From contig QZJU01000021.1 in the NCBI GenBank assembly GCA_003597955.1, forward strand, positions 47,952-111,951: 64,000 nucleotides of DNA, given 5' to 3'. Position numbers and translations under genes: made by a program. Within the stretch, counting starts at the first letter, position 1; every line of letters begins with the position of its first letter. The notes under the pieces are model-generated. The model worked only from the letters and a program-made list of their open reading frames with translations. It had not been told where the DNA came from and ran no database searches. This document shows, one piece after another, positions 1 to 6,726 of this stretch. The stretch comes from Candidatus Parcubacteria bacterium (GTDB taxonomy: Bacteria > Patescibacteriota > Patescibacteriia > PEXW01).

Positions 1-1
1 A

Positions 2-451
2 ATTCTGGTTGAGGATTTGAACTTTTATGCAAAGAAGTTAAATTTTGAAATTTTAGGTTATTGCGTGATGCCGGAACACCTTCATTTAATTGTGCAGTGG
101 GATGCGGAGAAACATCCGAAATTAACAATTTCGAAAATAATGCAAGCGATAAAAAACCATTCTGCAAAAGAAATCGCTTTTTATTTAAAAACGGGTAGGC
201 GAAAGCCCTCGCTTTCGCCATATTCAAAAGACGCGAGCGAGGGCTCGCGTCTACCCGCGAACTATAAATGGCTTGATCGTGGTTTAGTCCATACTAATTC
301 GCTTGTAAAAATCTGGCAAGCCTCATTCTACGACTTCAACATTTATTCGGAAAGAATTCTTAACCAAAAATACACCTACATTTATTACAACCCGGTCCGC
401 GCGGGCTTGTGTGAAAAGCCCGAGGATTGGCCGTGGACTTCCATCAAATAA
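2..451 (+). CDS. REP-associated tyrosine transposase (RAYT), 5'-truncated by window edge
   Basis: This is a Y1/IS200-like single-strand transposase of the domesticated REP-associated type, which processes palindromic REP hairpins. The histidine motif HLHLIV lies near residue 23. The family C-terminal block reads YIYYNPVRAGLCEKPEDWPW. The reading frame is open to the window edge, so the true start lies upstream; a TTG at 17 is only the first start codon seen. Residues ~60-85 (Arg/Lys/Ser-rich) are encoded by a double-hairpin palindrome, probably a REP unit inserted in frame into the transposase gene. It converges on the YdcF-like gene across a shared terminator. Family call is firm; activity is not known. 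Confidence 0.85.
   Translation: MLVEDLNFYAKKLNFEILGYCVMPEHLHLIVQWDAEKHPKLTISKIMQAIKNHSAKEIAFYLKTGRRKPSLSPYSKDASEGSRLPANYKWLDRGLVHTNSLVKIWQASFYDFNIYSERILNQKYTYIYYNPVRAGLCEKPEDWPWTSIK
193..256. repeat. REP/BIME-like double hairpin inside the transposase gene
   Basis: Two perfect 8-bp stems, each with a 6-nt loop, lie side by side at 198-219 (GGCGAAAG/CTTTCGCC) and 230-251 (GACGCGAG/CTCGCGTC). Their loops, CCCTCG and CGAGGG, are exact reverse complements, so they could kiss or let the unit cruciform as a whole. GGGTA at 193-197 and TACCC at 252-256 close the outside. The unit keeps the transposase frame open. Confidence 0.75.
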
Positions 452-453
452 AA

Positions 454-479
454 AACCAGTCCCATAAATGAGACTGGTT
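454..479. terminator. Bidirectional terminator between convergent genes
   Basis: A perfect 8-bp stem AACCAGTC/GACTGGTT is preceded by an A-run that serves as the T-run for the minus-strand gene. It lies between the transposase stop and the YdcF-like stop. The plus-strand T-tract is poor, so it is better suited to minus-strand transcripts. Confidence 0.65.
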
Positions 480-495
480 AATGAGCGATTTTTCA

Positions 496-1122
496 TTATG
501 CAAACTGGAGTTTTGGTAAGTATGGCTCTGGGATTTCCACCAGGTCGCCCGCTTCAATGTACTTAAGAATACGCTCGATTTCTCCTTCAATCGTCTTGTC
601 CGAAACCACGAAGTTGTTAGGTGGCTGCGGCGAGTACACCCAATAGCGCAGGTTTTCATTCGCCGGCGCATTTTTAGGTATTGTCCTGGCCACCCGGGCC
701 ATGTGATACCAACTGGTGATGACCACAACATTACCTTGGCTGTTGAGAATGCGCGGTTCGGTGTTAAGAACCGTGAATTGGGACTTGGTGTTTCCATGAG
801 GCCTGGCCCCGCAATCGACGCAAGCAATGCGTCCAGCTGGAATGTCACATTCGAGCGCTGTTTTTAGCATCATGGGGAGCTGATTACGCTCGCCGTTAAG
901 CATGATCCAGGGATTCCGAGAACCCATTGTAAAGTCGAGAACTGCGGCCGAGTAAATTCTGTCAATATTTTCCTCGCTCCATTCGGCAATGATTCTTCCG
1001 CCACGCATCGCCGGTGGCCCTGAAAGCACCATTATGCCAATTGGCGATTCAAGCGGCAGTATGCGACCGTCCGTTTTGGCAAGCAGGATTTCCCCGCGCA
1101 AAGTTTCTGCAGAGATTTTCAA
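496..1122 (-). CDS. YdcF-like (DUF218) cytoplasmic protein
   Basis: About 208 aa in the DUF218/YdcF fold. The family pattern is visible: a hydrophobic strand IGIMVLSG then ARG-rich helix, a middle MLNGERNQLPMML segment where the family usually reads SGG..EA..M, and a late VVVITSWYHMAR motif. No membrane segment is present, unlike ElyC/SanA relatives. TTG at 1122 is preferred as start because GGAGG (complement of 1129-1133) sits 6 nt upstream; a TTG at 1143 has no SD. It is a single-gene cassette with its own promoter and terminator. Substrate is unknown for most of this family. Confidence 0.65.
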   Translation of the reverse strand: MKISAETLRGEILLAKTDGRILPLESPIGIMVLSGPPAMRGGRIIAEWSEENIDRIYSAAVLDFTMGSRNPWIMLNGERNQLPMMLKTALECDIPAGRIACVDCGARPHGNTKSQFTVLNTEPRILNSQGNVVVITSWYHMARVARTIPKNAPANENLRYWVYSPQPPNNFVVSDKTIEGEIERILKYIEAGDLVEIPEPYLPKLQFA

Positions 1123-1163
1123 TGTATACCTCCAATATCTCAATTTGTTTTTTTGAACCGGTT

Positions 1164-1192
1164 ACATTACCATAATTAATATAGCCTGTCAA
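1164..1192 (-). promoter_or_regulatory. Promoter of YdcF-like gene
   Basis: On the minus strand TTGACA (1192-1187) is followed after 17 bp by TAATGT (1169-1164). A TG one base before the -10 gives an extended -10. It lies 42 nt from the chosen start. Confidence 0.55.
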
Positions 1193-1198
1193 TGCTTT

Positions 1199-1570
1199 AT
1201 GCCCAAACACCCTAAAAAAGTTTTTCAGAACAAAATGTCCTGGGGCGACAAAATCGCGATTAAGATCGCGGATTTCACCGGGAACATGGTTTTTGTCTGG
1301 CTGCATGTCTGGTTGTTTACGCTCTGGATCGGCGTGAATTTAATCGCTCGGGAATTCGCTTGGGATCCCTACCCGTTCAATTTTTTGACCATGGTGGTTT
1401 CTCTGGAAGCCATTTTTCTTTCCACCTTTGTTTTGATCGCCCAAAACCGGGAAGCAAAAAGGAATGAAATTCGGGAACAGCTGGATTTTGAGGTAAATGT
1501 TAAGGCGGAAAAGGAAATTCTGGAAATTAAAGGCTTGTTAGCGAGGCTGGAGAGAAAGCTAAAGAAATAA
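1199..1570 (+). CDS. DUF1003 membrane protein
   Basis: A 123-aa inner-membrane protein of the DUF1003 family. It has two hydrophobic segments (about residues 29-48 and 63-83). The family hallmark DPYPFNFLTMVVS, followed by IAQNREAKR and an acidic/basic coiled tail with LDFEVNVKAEKEI, is clear. No function is established for the family. No SD precedes the ATG. The 5' region overlaps the divergent promoter of the YdcF-like gene, so the two may be transcribed back to back. Length matches the compact members of the family. Confidence 0.8.
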   Translation: MPKHPKKVFQNKMSWGDKIAIKIADFTGNMVFVWLHVWLFTLWIGVNLIAREFAWDPYPFNFLTMVVSLEAIFLSTFVLIAQNREAKRNEIREQLDFEVNVKAEKEILEIKGLLARLERKLKK

Positions 1571-1602
1571 TTAATAAAACAAGAAAAAGCCAATTGTCTT
1601 GA

Positions 1603-1704
1603 CCCCGTTAGAGTTTTTAACTTATTTTTCTAAGAAATAATAATATCTTTATCATCAAGATGTTAATATATTTAAAATTACGGGAATTTAAAACTCTAAC
1701 GGGG
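1603..1704. repeat. 15-bp inverted repeat, ccccgttaga family
   Basis: CCCCGTTAGAGTTTT at 1603-1617 has its exact reverse complement at 1690-1704, separated by 72 bp of AT-rich sequence. Both arms are bordered on the outside by TTGAC/TTGACA-type sequence. The 1571-1906 gap otherwise holds a candidate promoter and the short gene at 1753. Confidence 0.6.
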
Positions 1705-1705
1705 A

Positions 1706-1734
1706 TTGACAGATGCTGGCCGATTTGTTAATGC
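1706..1734 (+). promoter_or_regulatory. Candidate promoter for 1753/1907 genes
   Basis: TTGACA at 1706-1711 is followed after 17 bp by TAATGC at 1729-1734, a weak -10. The -35 overlaps the border of the inverted repeat just upstream. The same TTGACA-17-TAATG arrangement precedes the YdcF-like gene. Confidence 0.35.
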
Positions 1735-1752
1735 AAAGATAAGTTCTTTGAA

Positions 1753-1914
1753 ATGAAAAAATTCTTCGGTCAAAACCGACTGCGTTCAAGCGGCATTTTA
1801 GCCGATTTAGCGCGGGCAATTACGCCTGAAGAAAACCTTCGGCTCTTAGGCTCCGGCCCGTTTGCGATAGAATTGGGAAGGAGGGAAAGAGAAGGAGAGC
1901 ATAGTCATGTCTGA
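1753..1914 (+). CDS. Small 53-aa protein overlapping the next gene
   Basis: An ATG-started frame of 53 codons whose product starts MKKFFGQNRLRSSGIL and ends in an Arg/Glu/His-rich tail. It ends TGA at 1912-1914, overlapping the ATG at 1907 by 8 bp, so the SD of the downstream gene is read by ribosomes finishing this frame. That layout suggests translational coupling. No family is recognised. It could be a leader ORF rather than a functional protein. Confidence 0.4.
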   Translation: MKKFFGQNRLRSSGILADLARAITPEENLRLLGSGPFAIELGRREREGEHSHV

Positions 1915-2740
1915 TTTAGTTGAAACCGTCGCGGTTAAGGCCAATTGTTGCAAATGCGACAACCCTAAAAATTTTTGGGTTTTTGGCAATTTAACCCAAT
2001 GCGCAGTTGTCGCCAGCCAAAACAAATTAATTCTGCGGAAAGATTTTGGTAGAAGAATCGGTATTAATCATGCCGTAATGATTGAGTGTAAGAATTGCCA
2101 TCGGCTGACCGTGCATTTGCCGGTTAGACAGAAAGATATTTGGAATTTTTCTTTGGTCGCACCATACAAAGACAATTGGAAGACGATTAAACCAAGAGGT
2201 TGGCGGAGAAATGTTCGTTTTATCTGGCCTGATGAAGAGTTTTTGGACATTAGTAAGCGCGATCTCATGAATTGTATTGCAATCAAAATTTCCTTACCAA
2301 AACAGGCGTCATCATTTTGGACAATTCGGTTTTTGCACTCGCCCCGTAATAATTTTCGACGGTCATATCTATGTGGCACAGCCTTCGATATGTTTAGTAG
2401 TTATATCAAGGGTGATTACAAAGAATTTAGAAATGGTTTTAGTGAGTACAAAAACAGAGCTGCGGGTGAATTAATCGAAGATGTCCAGCTCGAATTGAAT
2501 CGACTTCACAACCTTAAGCAAGAAAAGGAAGTGCTGTCGTTAGCGGTCGAGCGAGCCATTATTGCTCTGTATCAAGCCCGGCACATTTCAAAGTCCGTCA
2601 AACTGAAAGAAATTCGCGAAAATCTACAACAGGCCCTGACCCAAGTTGGCATGCCATTGCTCAAGCTGGAGGAGTCTGAACCAATTAAGAAGGCTGATGT
2701 ACTTATCGCTGAAACTTCTGGTTCGGGCACTGGCGAATAG
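1907..2740 (+). CDS. Unknown protein with two N-terminal CxxC pairs
   Basis: 277 aa, not recognised. A CCKC at residues ~14-17 and a CKNC at ~61-64 could form a zinc ribbon. The middle is rich in aromatic and basic residues (FIWPDEEF, RFLHSPRNNFRR). The C-terminal third (about 175-250) is a long helical, charged region. No signal peptide or membrane segment is present. Purine-rich SD-like blocks (AAGGAGGG at ~1889, AAGGAG at ~1897) precede the ATG. It is followed directly by a strong terminator, so it forms a self-contained cassette with the 53-aa frame. Nucleic-acid binding is possible but not shown. Confidence 0.6.
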   Translation: MSDLVETVAVKANCCKCDNPKNFWVFGNLTQCAVVASQNKLILRKDFGRRIGINHAVMIECKNCHRLTVHLPVRQKDIWNFSLVAPYKDNWKTIKPRGWRRNVRFIWPDEEFLDISKRDLMNCIAIKISLPKQASSFWTIRFLHSPRNNFRRSYLCGTAFDMFSSYIKGDYKEFRNGFSEYKNRAAGELIEDVQLELNRLHNLKQEKEVLSLAVERAIIALYQARHISKSVKLKEIRENLQQALTQVGMPLLKLEESEPIKKADVLIAETSGSGTGE

Positions 2741-2749
2741 TTATTTTTT

Positions 2750-2777
2750 AACCCACTCAATTTTTATTGAGTGGGTT
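2750..2777 (+). terminator. Intrinsic terminator
   Basis: An 11-bp perfect stem AACCCACTCAA/TTGAGTGGGTT with a T-rich loop, followed by TCTTGATTTTT. It lies 10 nt after the stop of the 1907 gene. The -35 of the next gene begins immediately after. Confidence 0.85.
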
Positions 2778-2778
2778 C

Positions 2779-2807
2779 TTGATTTTTAGGTCAATTTTTG
2801 CTATACT
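2779..2807 (+). promoter_or_regulatory. Strong promoter of DUF3048 gene
   Basis: TTGATT at 2779-2784 is followed after exactly 17 bp by TATACT at 2802-2807. Predicted start of transcription is near 2814, giving a ~22-nt leader to ATG 2836. Confidence 0.75.
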
Positions 2808-2835
2808 ATCCATACTGAAAATAAAAATAAATACC

Positions 2836-4125
2836 ATGCTACAATTACAGCCAATGAAAAGACTTTTTTTATTGCCAGCCGTAGTTTTATGTGCCGCTGG
2901 TTTTTTGGTTCTGGCTAAACCAGCTGCGGCTTTAGACCGCGCTCTTGTTTACGGACCCAAAGCCGATGCCAATATTCTGGACCAGCCTTTAAAGATCGCG
3001 GGCATTATTCCGGTCAACAGTCGAGTATTTTTTGTGCTCAATGGCAGAGTCATTGGTTCTGCTGGTGCGCAGAAAACGAAGAACAAGAAAGCCACAACTT
3101 CGGCTTTCTCATTTACTTATAAAAAAACTTTGAAGGCGGGAACCTACGCTTTGGAAACCCAGGTCTACAAATCCGGGGAGTGGAGCGACAAAACTTCACA
3201 AAGTATAACTGTACCGGCAAAGTGGCAGCGGAAAATCGACGGTATGCAGGTCAAGACCTCAGAATGGAATAAATTGCCAATCGGCATAATGATTGAAAAT
3301 ACACCCGACGCTCGGCCTCAAGCTGGATTGGGCCAAGCCAGCGTGGTTTATGAAACTTTGGCTGAAGGCGGAGTCACCCGCTTCTTGGCTATTTTCCCCC
3401 AGGCAACCAAACCGAAATTAGTAGGGCCAGTACGATCCAGTCGGCCGTACTATGTGGACTGGGCCAAAGAATACGACGCGATCTATCTTCACGCCGGCGG
3501 CAGCCGTGACGCTTTGAATGAAATTGGCAAATTAAAAGTCCGGTCTTTTGACGCGCTGACAAAAAGAGCTTACAGTTTTACTTTCCGCAAGTGCGTGGGC
3601 GTGCACTGCTTGTTCACGGACAAAGCCCGCTTGCAGGGCTTGGTTAACAAATACAAATTAACCACCCAAAATGCCATTTCCCAAGGCTGGATATTCAAAA
3701 ATGATGTGCCCTTAAAAAATCGGCCAAAGCACTCCAAAAAAATTACCATTGATTTCAACGGCCGGACTTATCGCGTGGACTGGCAATACGATCGCAAAAC
3801 CAATCGCTACAAAAGGTGGAACGGCGGGGTGATAGCCAAAGATCGGAACACGGGCAAGCAGTTAACCGCGGCAAATATAGTGGTTATGCGCGTGCCCAAA
3901 GAAAAAGTTTTGGATCGGAAGCTCCGGATTTCGTTGAAATTAACGGGCAAAGGCAGTGCGACATTGTATCGCGACGGCAATGCCATCAATGTTCAGTGGC
4001 GAAAAGCCTCTGCCTCGGCCCGAACGAAATTCTATTCCAAAGCCACTGGTAAAGAAATTGAATTCAATCGCGGCCAGACTTGGATAGAAGTCGTGCCCGG
4101 CACTCGCAAAGTCACTTATCGCTAA
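2836..4125 (+). CDS. Exported DUF3048 (YerB-like) protein
   Basis: About 429 aa. A signal peptide (basic MKRLF, then a hydrophobic core ending AKPAAA) is followed by an Ig-like N-terminal region (~30-130). The DUF3048 domain follows, shown by IGIMIENTPDARPQAGL, VVYETLAEGGVTRFLAI and LVGPVRSSRPYYVDW. The C-terminal DUF3048_C part ends with RGQTWIEVVP. Family members are surface proteins of unknown role. ATG 2836 is chosen from the promoter position; ATG 2854, just before the basic signal-peptide start, is equally possible. A lipoprotein gene follows 4 bp after the stop, implying an operon. Confidence 0.8.
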   Translation: MLQLQPMKRLFLLPAVVLCAAGFLVLAKPAAALDRALVYGPKADANILDQPLKIAGIIPVNSRVFFVLNGRVIGSAGAQKTKNKKATTSAFSFTYKKTLKAGTYALETQVYKSGEWSDKTSQSITVPAKWQRKIDGMQVKTSEWNKLPIGIMIENTPDARPQAGLGQASVVYETLAEGGVTRFLAIFPQATKPKLVGPVRSSRPYYVDWAKEYDAIYLHAGGSRDALNEIGKLKVRSFDALTKRAYSFTFRKCVGVHCLFTDKARLQGLVNKYKLTTQNAISQGWIFKNDVPLKNRPKHSKKITIDFNGRTYRVDWQYDRKTNRYKRWNGGVIAKDRNTGKQLTAANIVVMRVPKEKVLDRKLRISLKLTGKGSATLYRDGNAINVQWRKASASARTKFYSKATGKEIEFNRGQTWIEVVPGTRKVTYR

Positions 4126-4129
4126 AAAA

Positions 4130-4543
4130 ATGAAGAACCCATTTTCCATCGCGTTTGTTATCGTGGCCGTTTTGATTTTTTCCGGTTGCACTTTTGGCAA
4201 GAAAATCACCAACACCGCAGGCGAATTAACCAATGATGCCGGCAAGTTGGTCAACAAGGCTACCGGTATTACCGATATCGGCATTAAGCAAGCTGCGGAT
4301 TTAAGCTTTGCTAAAGCGCGGGCTAAAGAATTTTACAGTTCTTTCATCGCCCAAGGCGAAGACTTAAGTTCGGGTCCTTGCCTTTCGGATAATTTAACTA
4401 CGGGTTGGGTGGCGGATTTGGTGCATAACCCCCGGCAGCCGATTGATGACGATCCAAAAAACCAGTGTCCAAGTTTTGTGAACGGTCAAAAGCAGCATTT
4501 TGTAGAACTGGATTTAAATGGAAATTTTGTTAGAGGGCAATAG
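4130..4543 (+). CDS. Small lipoprotein
   Basis: 137 aa. The N-terminus is a classical lipoprotein signal: MKNPF, a hydrophobic run, and lipobox FSGC with the acylated Cys at about residue 20. The following helix is Thr/Asn/Gly-rich (TNTAGELTNDAGKLVNKATG). Two more cysteines (~84 and ~113) could form a disulfide. No family is recognised. It lies 4 bp downstream of the DUF3048 gene, so both are probably made together for the cell surface. Confidence 0.65.
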   Translation: MKNPFSIAFVIVAVLIFSGCTFGKKITNTAGELTNDAGKLVNKATGITDIGIKQAADLSFAKARAKEFYSSFIAQGEDLSSGPCLSDNLTTGWVADLVHNPRQPIDDDPKNQCPSFVNGQKQHFVELDLNGNFVRGQ

Positions 4544-4567
4544 CTAATTTTAAAGAGAAAATAAAAA

Positions 4568-4597
4568 AAGTCGTGGGTCTTACTTGACTCACGACTT
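4568..4597. terminator. Bidirectional terminator overlapping ParB-like stop
   Basis: A 12-bp stem AAGTCGTGGGTC/GACTCACGACTT with one G-T pair, with an A-run on the left and TTGTTT on the right. It ends the lipoprotein operon and overlaps the last codons of the minus-strand ParB-like gene. Confidence 0.75.
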
Positions 4598-5869
4598 GTT
4601 TAATGATGAGCGTTTAAGTTTTGAATGGTGATTCTCGAATTTGGGTAGAGCAGCGAGCAGTTGCTGCGTGATGGCATCGGCTTTGAAAATCTGTTTTTGG
4701 GCCTTTTGCCACGATTTTTGTTTTAGAATTTTTTGCAAATGGCCGTGCAAAATTTCCAATTGTGCGATGAGCGCTTCAAAAACCCGGAGCGGGCTTCTTT
4801 CGGAAAAAGGCGAATCCGGTAAGCCCAGCAGGCCTTGTTGAAAAAGCTTGATAACATTCCGGATATAGTGCAGTTCCACCCACAGCGCGCGGATGCAGTT
4901 TTTTTCAACCGTGGCGCGGATTCGGGCTTTTTGTCGGGCCTTCAATTGTTCGGCCTCGAATATTCCCAAAAGTTCAATCTGACCGGAGTTCAGGTTTCGC
5001 AAATGCTTGCTGACCAGTCCGTGGAAATCGGTCACTTTGTAGTTTTTCACTAAGGCGTTTTTAAACCACCAACTTTTGATTTGCGCCAGCGTTTCTCCGT
5101 TTTGTTGCAACCGGGCCAGCTCAATCGCAATGCCATAGGGGATTAAGCCCGTTTTGACCGCCCGCTGTATGGAAGCGGGCAACCGGCAGTAACGTAAAGC
5201 GTTGCTGACAGTTTGGGGACTGCGGCCCACCTGCAAGGCAAAATGTTTGAGCGTATAAGTGGTGTTGATGCCTTTAATCAGTCGAAAAAGCATATCGTAA
5301 ACATAAGCTTCGTCCTCGGGCGGAATGGCCATATGCGTGTTTTCCGAAAGCTGCAAAAACAAAGCGGGCAAAGCGGAAATGCCTCGACACAGGTTAATCC
5401 GGATTTTTTCTTTTCGAAAATGTTTCCGAAAGCACTCGCCCGGCTTAAGCTTAAAGTTGGTTTCCCGGCAAACTTCACAGCCGGTTTCCCACAAGTATTT
5501 GCATGCCCGCAAGCGCCTTTCTCCAGCCAGCAAAACATAGTAGCGATTTCGGCCTTTTATGGTTTGGGATCGAAATTGCTTGAGGCGAAACCGGGTGCCC
5601 CACAACTGGTTAATGGTTCTTAAGTACTGCCAAAAGCCATTTTCGGTGAATTCCGCGATGGTTGGCGGATGCAAAAGGCCTTTTTGGGCTAAGTCATTGC
5701 CCAGTTCGGGAATATTTTCGAATTTTTGCCTGGGTTGCGGCAGCACGATGATCGAAAAAATCTCAATTTCGCTGGGAATATATTTATAGGGCTGGGAGCC
5801 GTTGCCCAAAAGATTCGCGAAAGCGTCCAACCGGTTTGGGGTTTTTGAGGTGGGCGGGATTTTCGCCAA
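4589..5869 (-). CDS. ParB-like partition/regulatory protein
   Basis: 426 aa. A ParB/Srx domain is visible at about residues 35-125: PRQKF, PELGNDLAQKGLLHPP, then the GERRLRACKYL box that binds CTP in ParB. An unusual Cys-containing insertion (CEVCRETNF...GECF) follows. ENTHMAIPPEDEA and a helix-turn-helix (VGRSPQTVSNALRYCRLP) follow at ~175-235. The long helical C-terminus is not the standard ParB dimer domain. No parA is adjacent. TTG at 5869 is supported by AAGGAGG 5 nt upstream. It could be a nucleoid-occlusion or plasmid-type ParB relative rather than the chromosomal partition protein. Confidence 0.7.
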   Translation of the reverse strand: MAKIPPTSKTPNRLDAFANLLGNGSQPYKYIPSEIEIFSIIVLPQPRQKFENIPELGNDLAQKGLLHPPTIAEFTENGFWQYLRTINQLWGTRFRLKQFRSQTIKGRNRYYVLLAGERRLRACKYLWETGCEVCRETNFKLKPGECFRKHFRKEKIRINLCRGISALPALFLQLSENTHMAIPPEDEAYVYDMLFRLIKGINTTYTLKHFALQVGRSPQTVSNALRYCRLPASIQRAVKTGLIPYGIAIELARLQQNGETLAQIKSWWFKNALVKNYKVTDFHGLVSKHLRNLNSGQIELLGIFEAEQLKARQKARIRATVEKNCIRALWVELHYIRNVIKLFQQGLLGLPDSPFSERSPLRVFEALIAQLEILHGHLQKILKQKSWQKAQKQIFKADAITQQLLAALPKFENHHSKLKRSSLNKS

Positions 5870-5913
5870 AACTGCCTCCTTTCTTAATTTTTTTAAAGTA
5901 CGATTTTGGTTAT

Positions 5914-5942
5914 TTTTTACACCCCGTGTGGCGGTAAGTCAA
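5914..5942 (-). promoter_or_regulatory. Promoter of ParB-like gene
   Basis: On the minus strand TTGACT (5942-5937) is followed after 17 bp by TAAAAA (5919-5914). The rest of the 5870-6126 gap shows no further clear signal. Confidence 0.5.
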
Positions 5943-6126
5943 CCCCGGATTCCTTTTAAAAGAAGGCGTCGTTTTGGTTGTGGTTAAAGCTTAATTAAAA
6001 ACTATACCCTTAAAACGGTACCGATATCAATACCTAAGACCTCTAACCTCAACCATTTATCGGAAAGGGCGTGGGTTAAGAAAATTCCAGCTGTTTTTTT
6101 GCAAAAAATGTGCTAGGTTTTTACAT

Positions 6127-6726
6127 ATGCCCCATCCCGTGCCCGTAATGTTAAAAATTGCCCGATTAGCTTTTGGATTTTGGCTCTTTGTAGAAATTTT
6201 AAGTTGGGTCAAAATTTTGCCTTTGACTTTAGAATTTACCTGGCTGGGCTTGGTGGTGACCGCAAGTTTCGCCTGGGGGATTTTAGAAATTATTTCTTGG
6301 CGCTTGCGGAGAGTCGGTGCCCGCAACCTTTGGGGTCTGACTTATTTCGCGGCCTTATTCAGTCAATGCGTTGACGCTTTTGGCGATATCTCTAGATTCT
6401 ATGGCAAGTTCGGTTGGTATGATCAATTTGCGCATTTTGTTGGCGGCGCCGTAGTAGCCTTGGTGATTTTTGATTTGCTCTTGGCCTTGCAGGACTCGGG
6501 CAGATTAAATTTACCGGCCAAGGGCCGGGCCATTATTGCCATTTGCGTTTCAATGGCAGCCGGCAGTCTTTATGAGCTAGAAGAATATGGCGAAGATGTG
6601 TTTTTCAACAGCAACCGTCTGGGCAATGCCTTTGATACGGGCAATGATATGTTCCTGAATACTTTGGGCGCCGCGGTTTTAATCTGGTTGATATATTTTA
6701 TCAGGCGCCGGCGCAAACTATTATGA
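6127..6726 (+). CDS. DUF2238 (YjdF-like) membrane protein
   Basis: 199 aa with about five hydrophobic segments. The DUF2238 signature is clear in order: WYDQFAHFVGGAV near the middle, SLYELEEYGED, then GNAFDTGNDMFLNTLGA before the last membrane span and a basic tail. Function of the family is not established. Its stop overlaps the start of murE by 4 bp (ATGA), so the two are translationally coupled. Confidence 0.75.
   Translation: MPHPVPVMLKIARLAFGFWLFVEILSWVKILPLTLEFTWLGLVVTASFAWGILEIISWRLRRVGARNLWGLTYFAALFSQCVDAFGDISRFYGKFGWYDQFAHFVGGAVVALVIFDLLLALQDSGRLNLPAKGRAIIAICVSMAAGSLYELEEYGEDVFFNSNRLGNAFDTGNDMFLNTLGAAVLIWLIYFIRRRRKLL

Noticed and set aside
5213-5623. Plus-strand frame opposite the ParB-like gene
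   Set aside because: No SD, no recognisable domain, and opposite a gene with ParB motifs.
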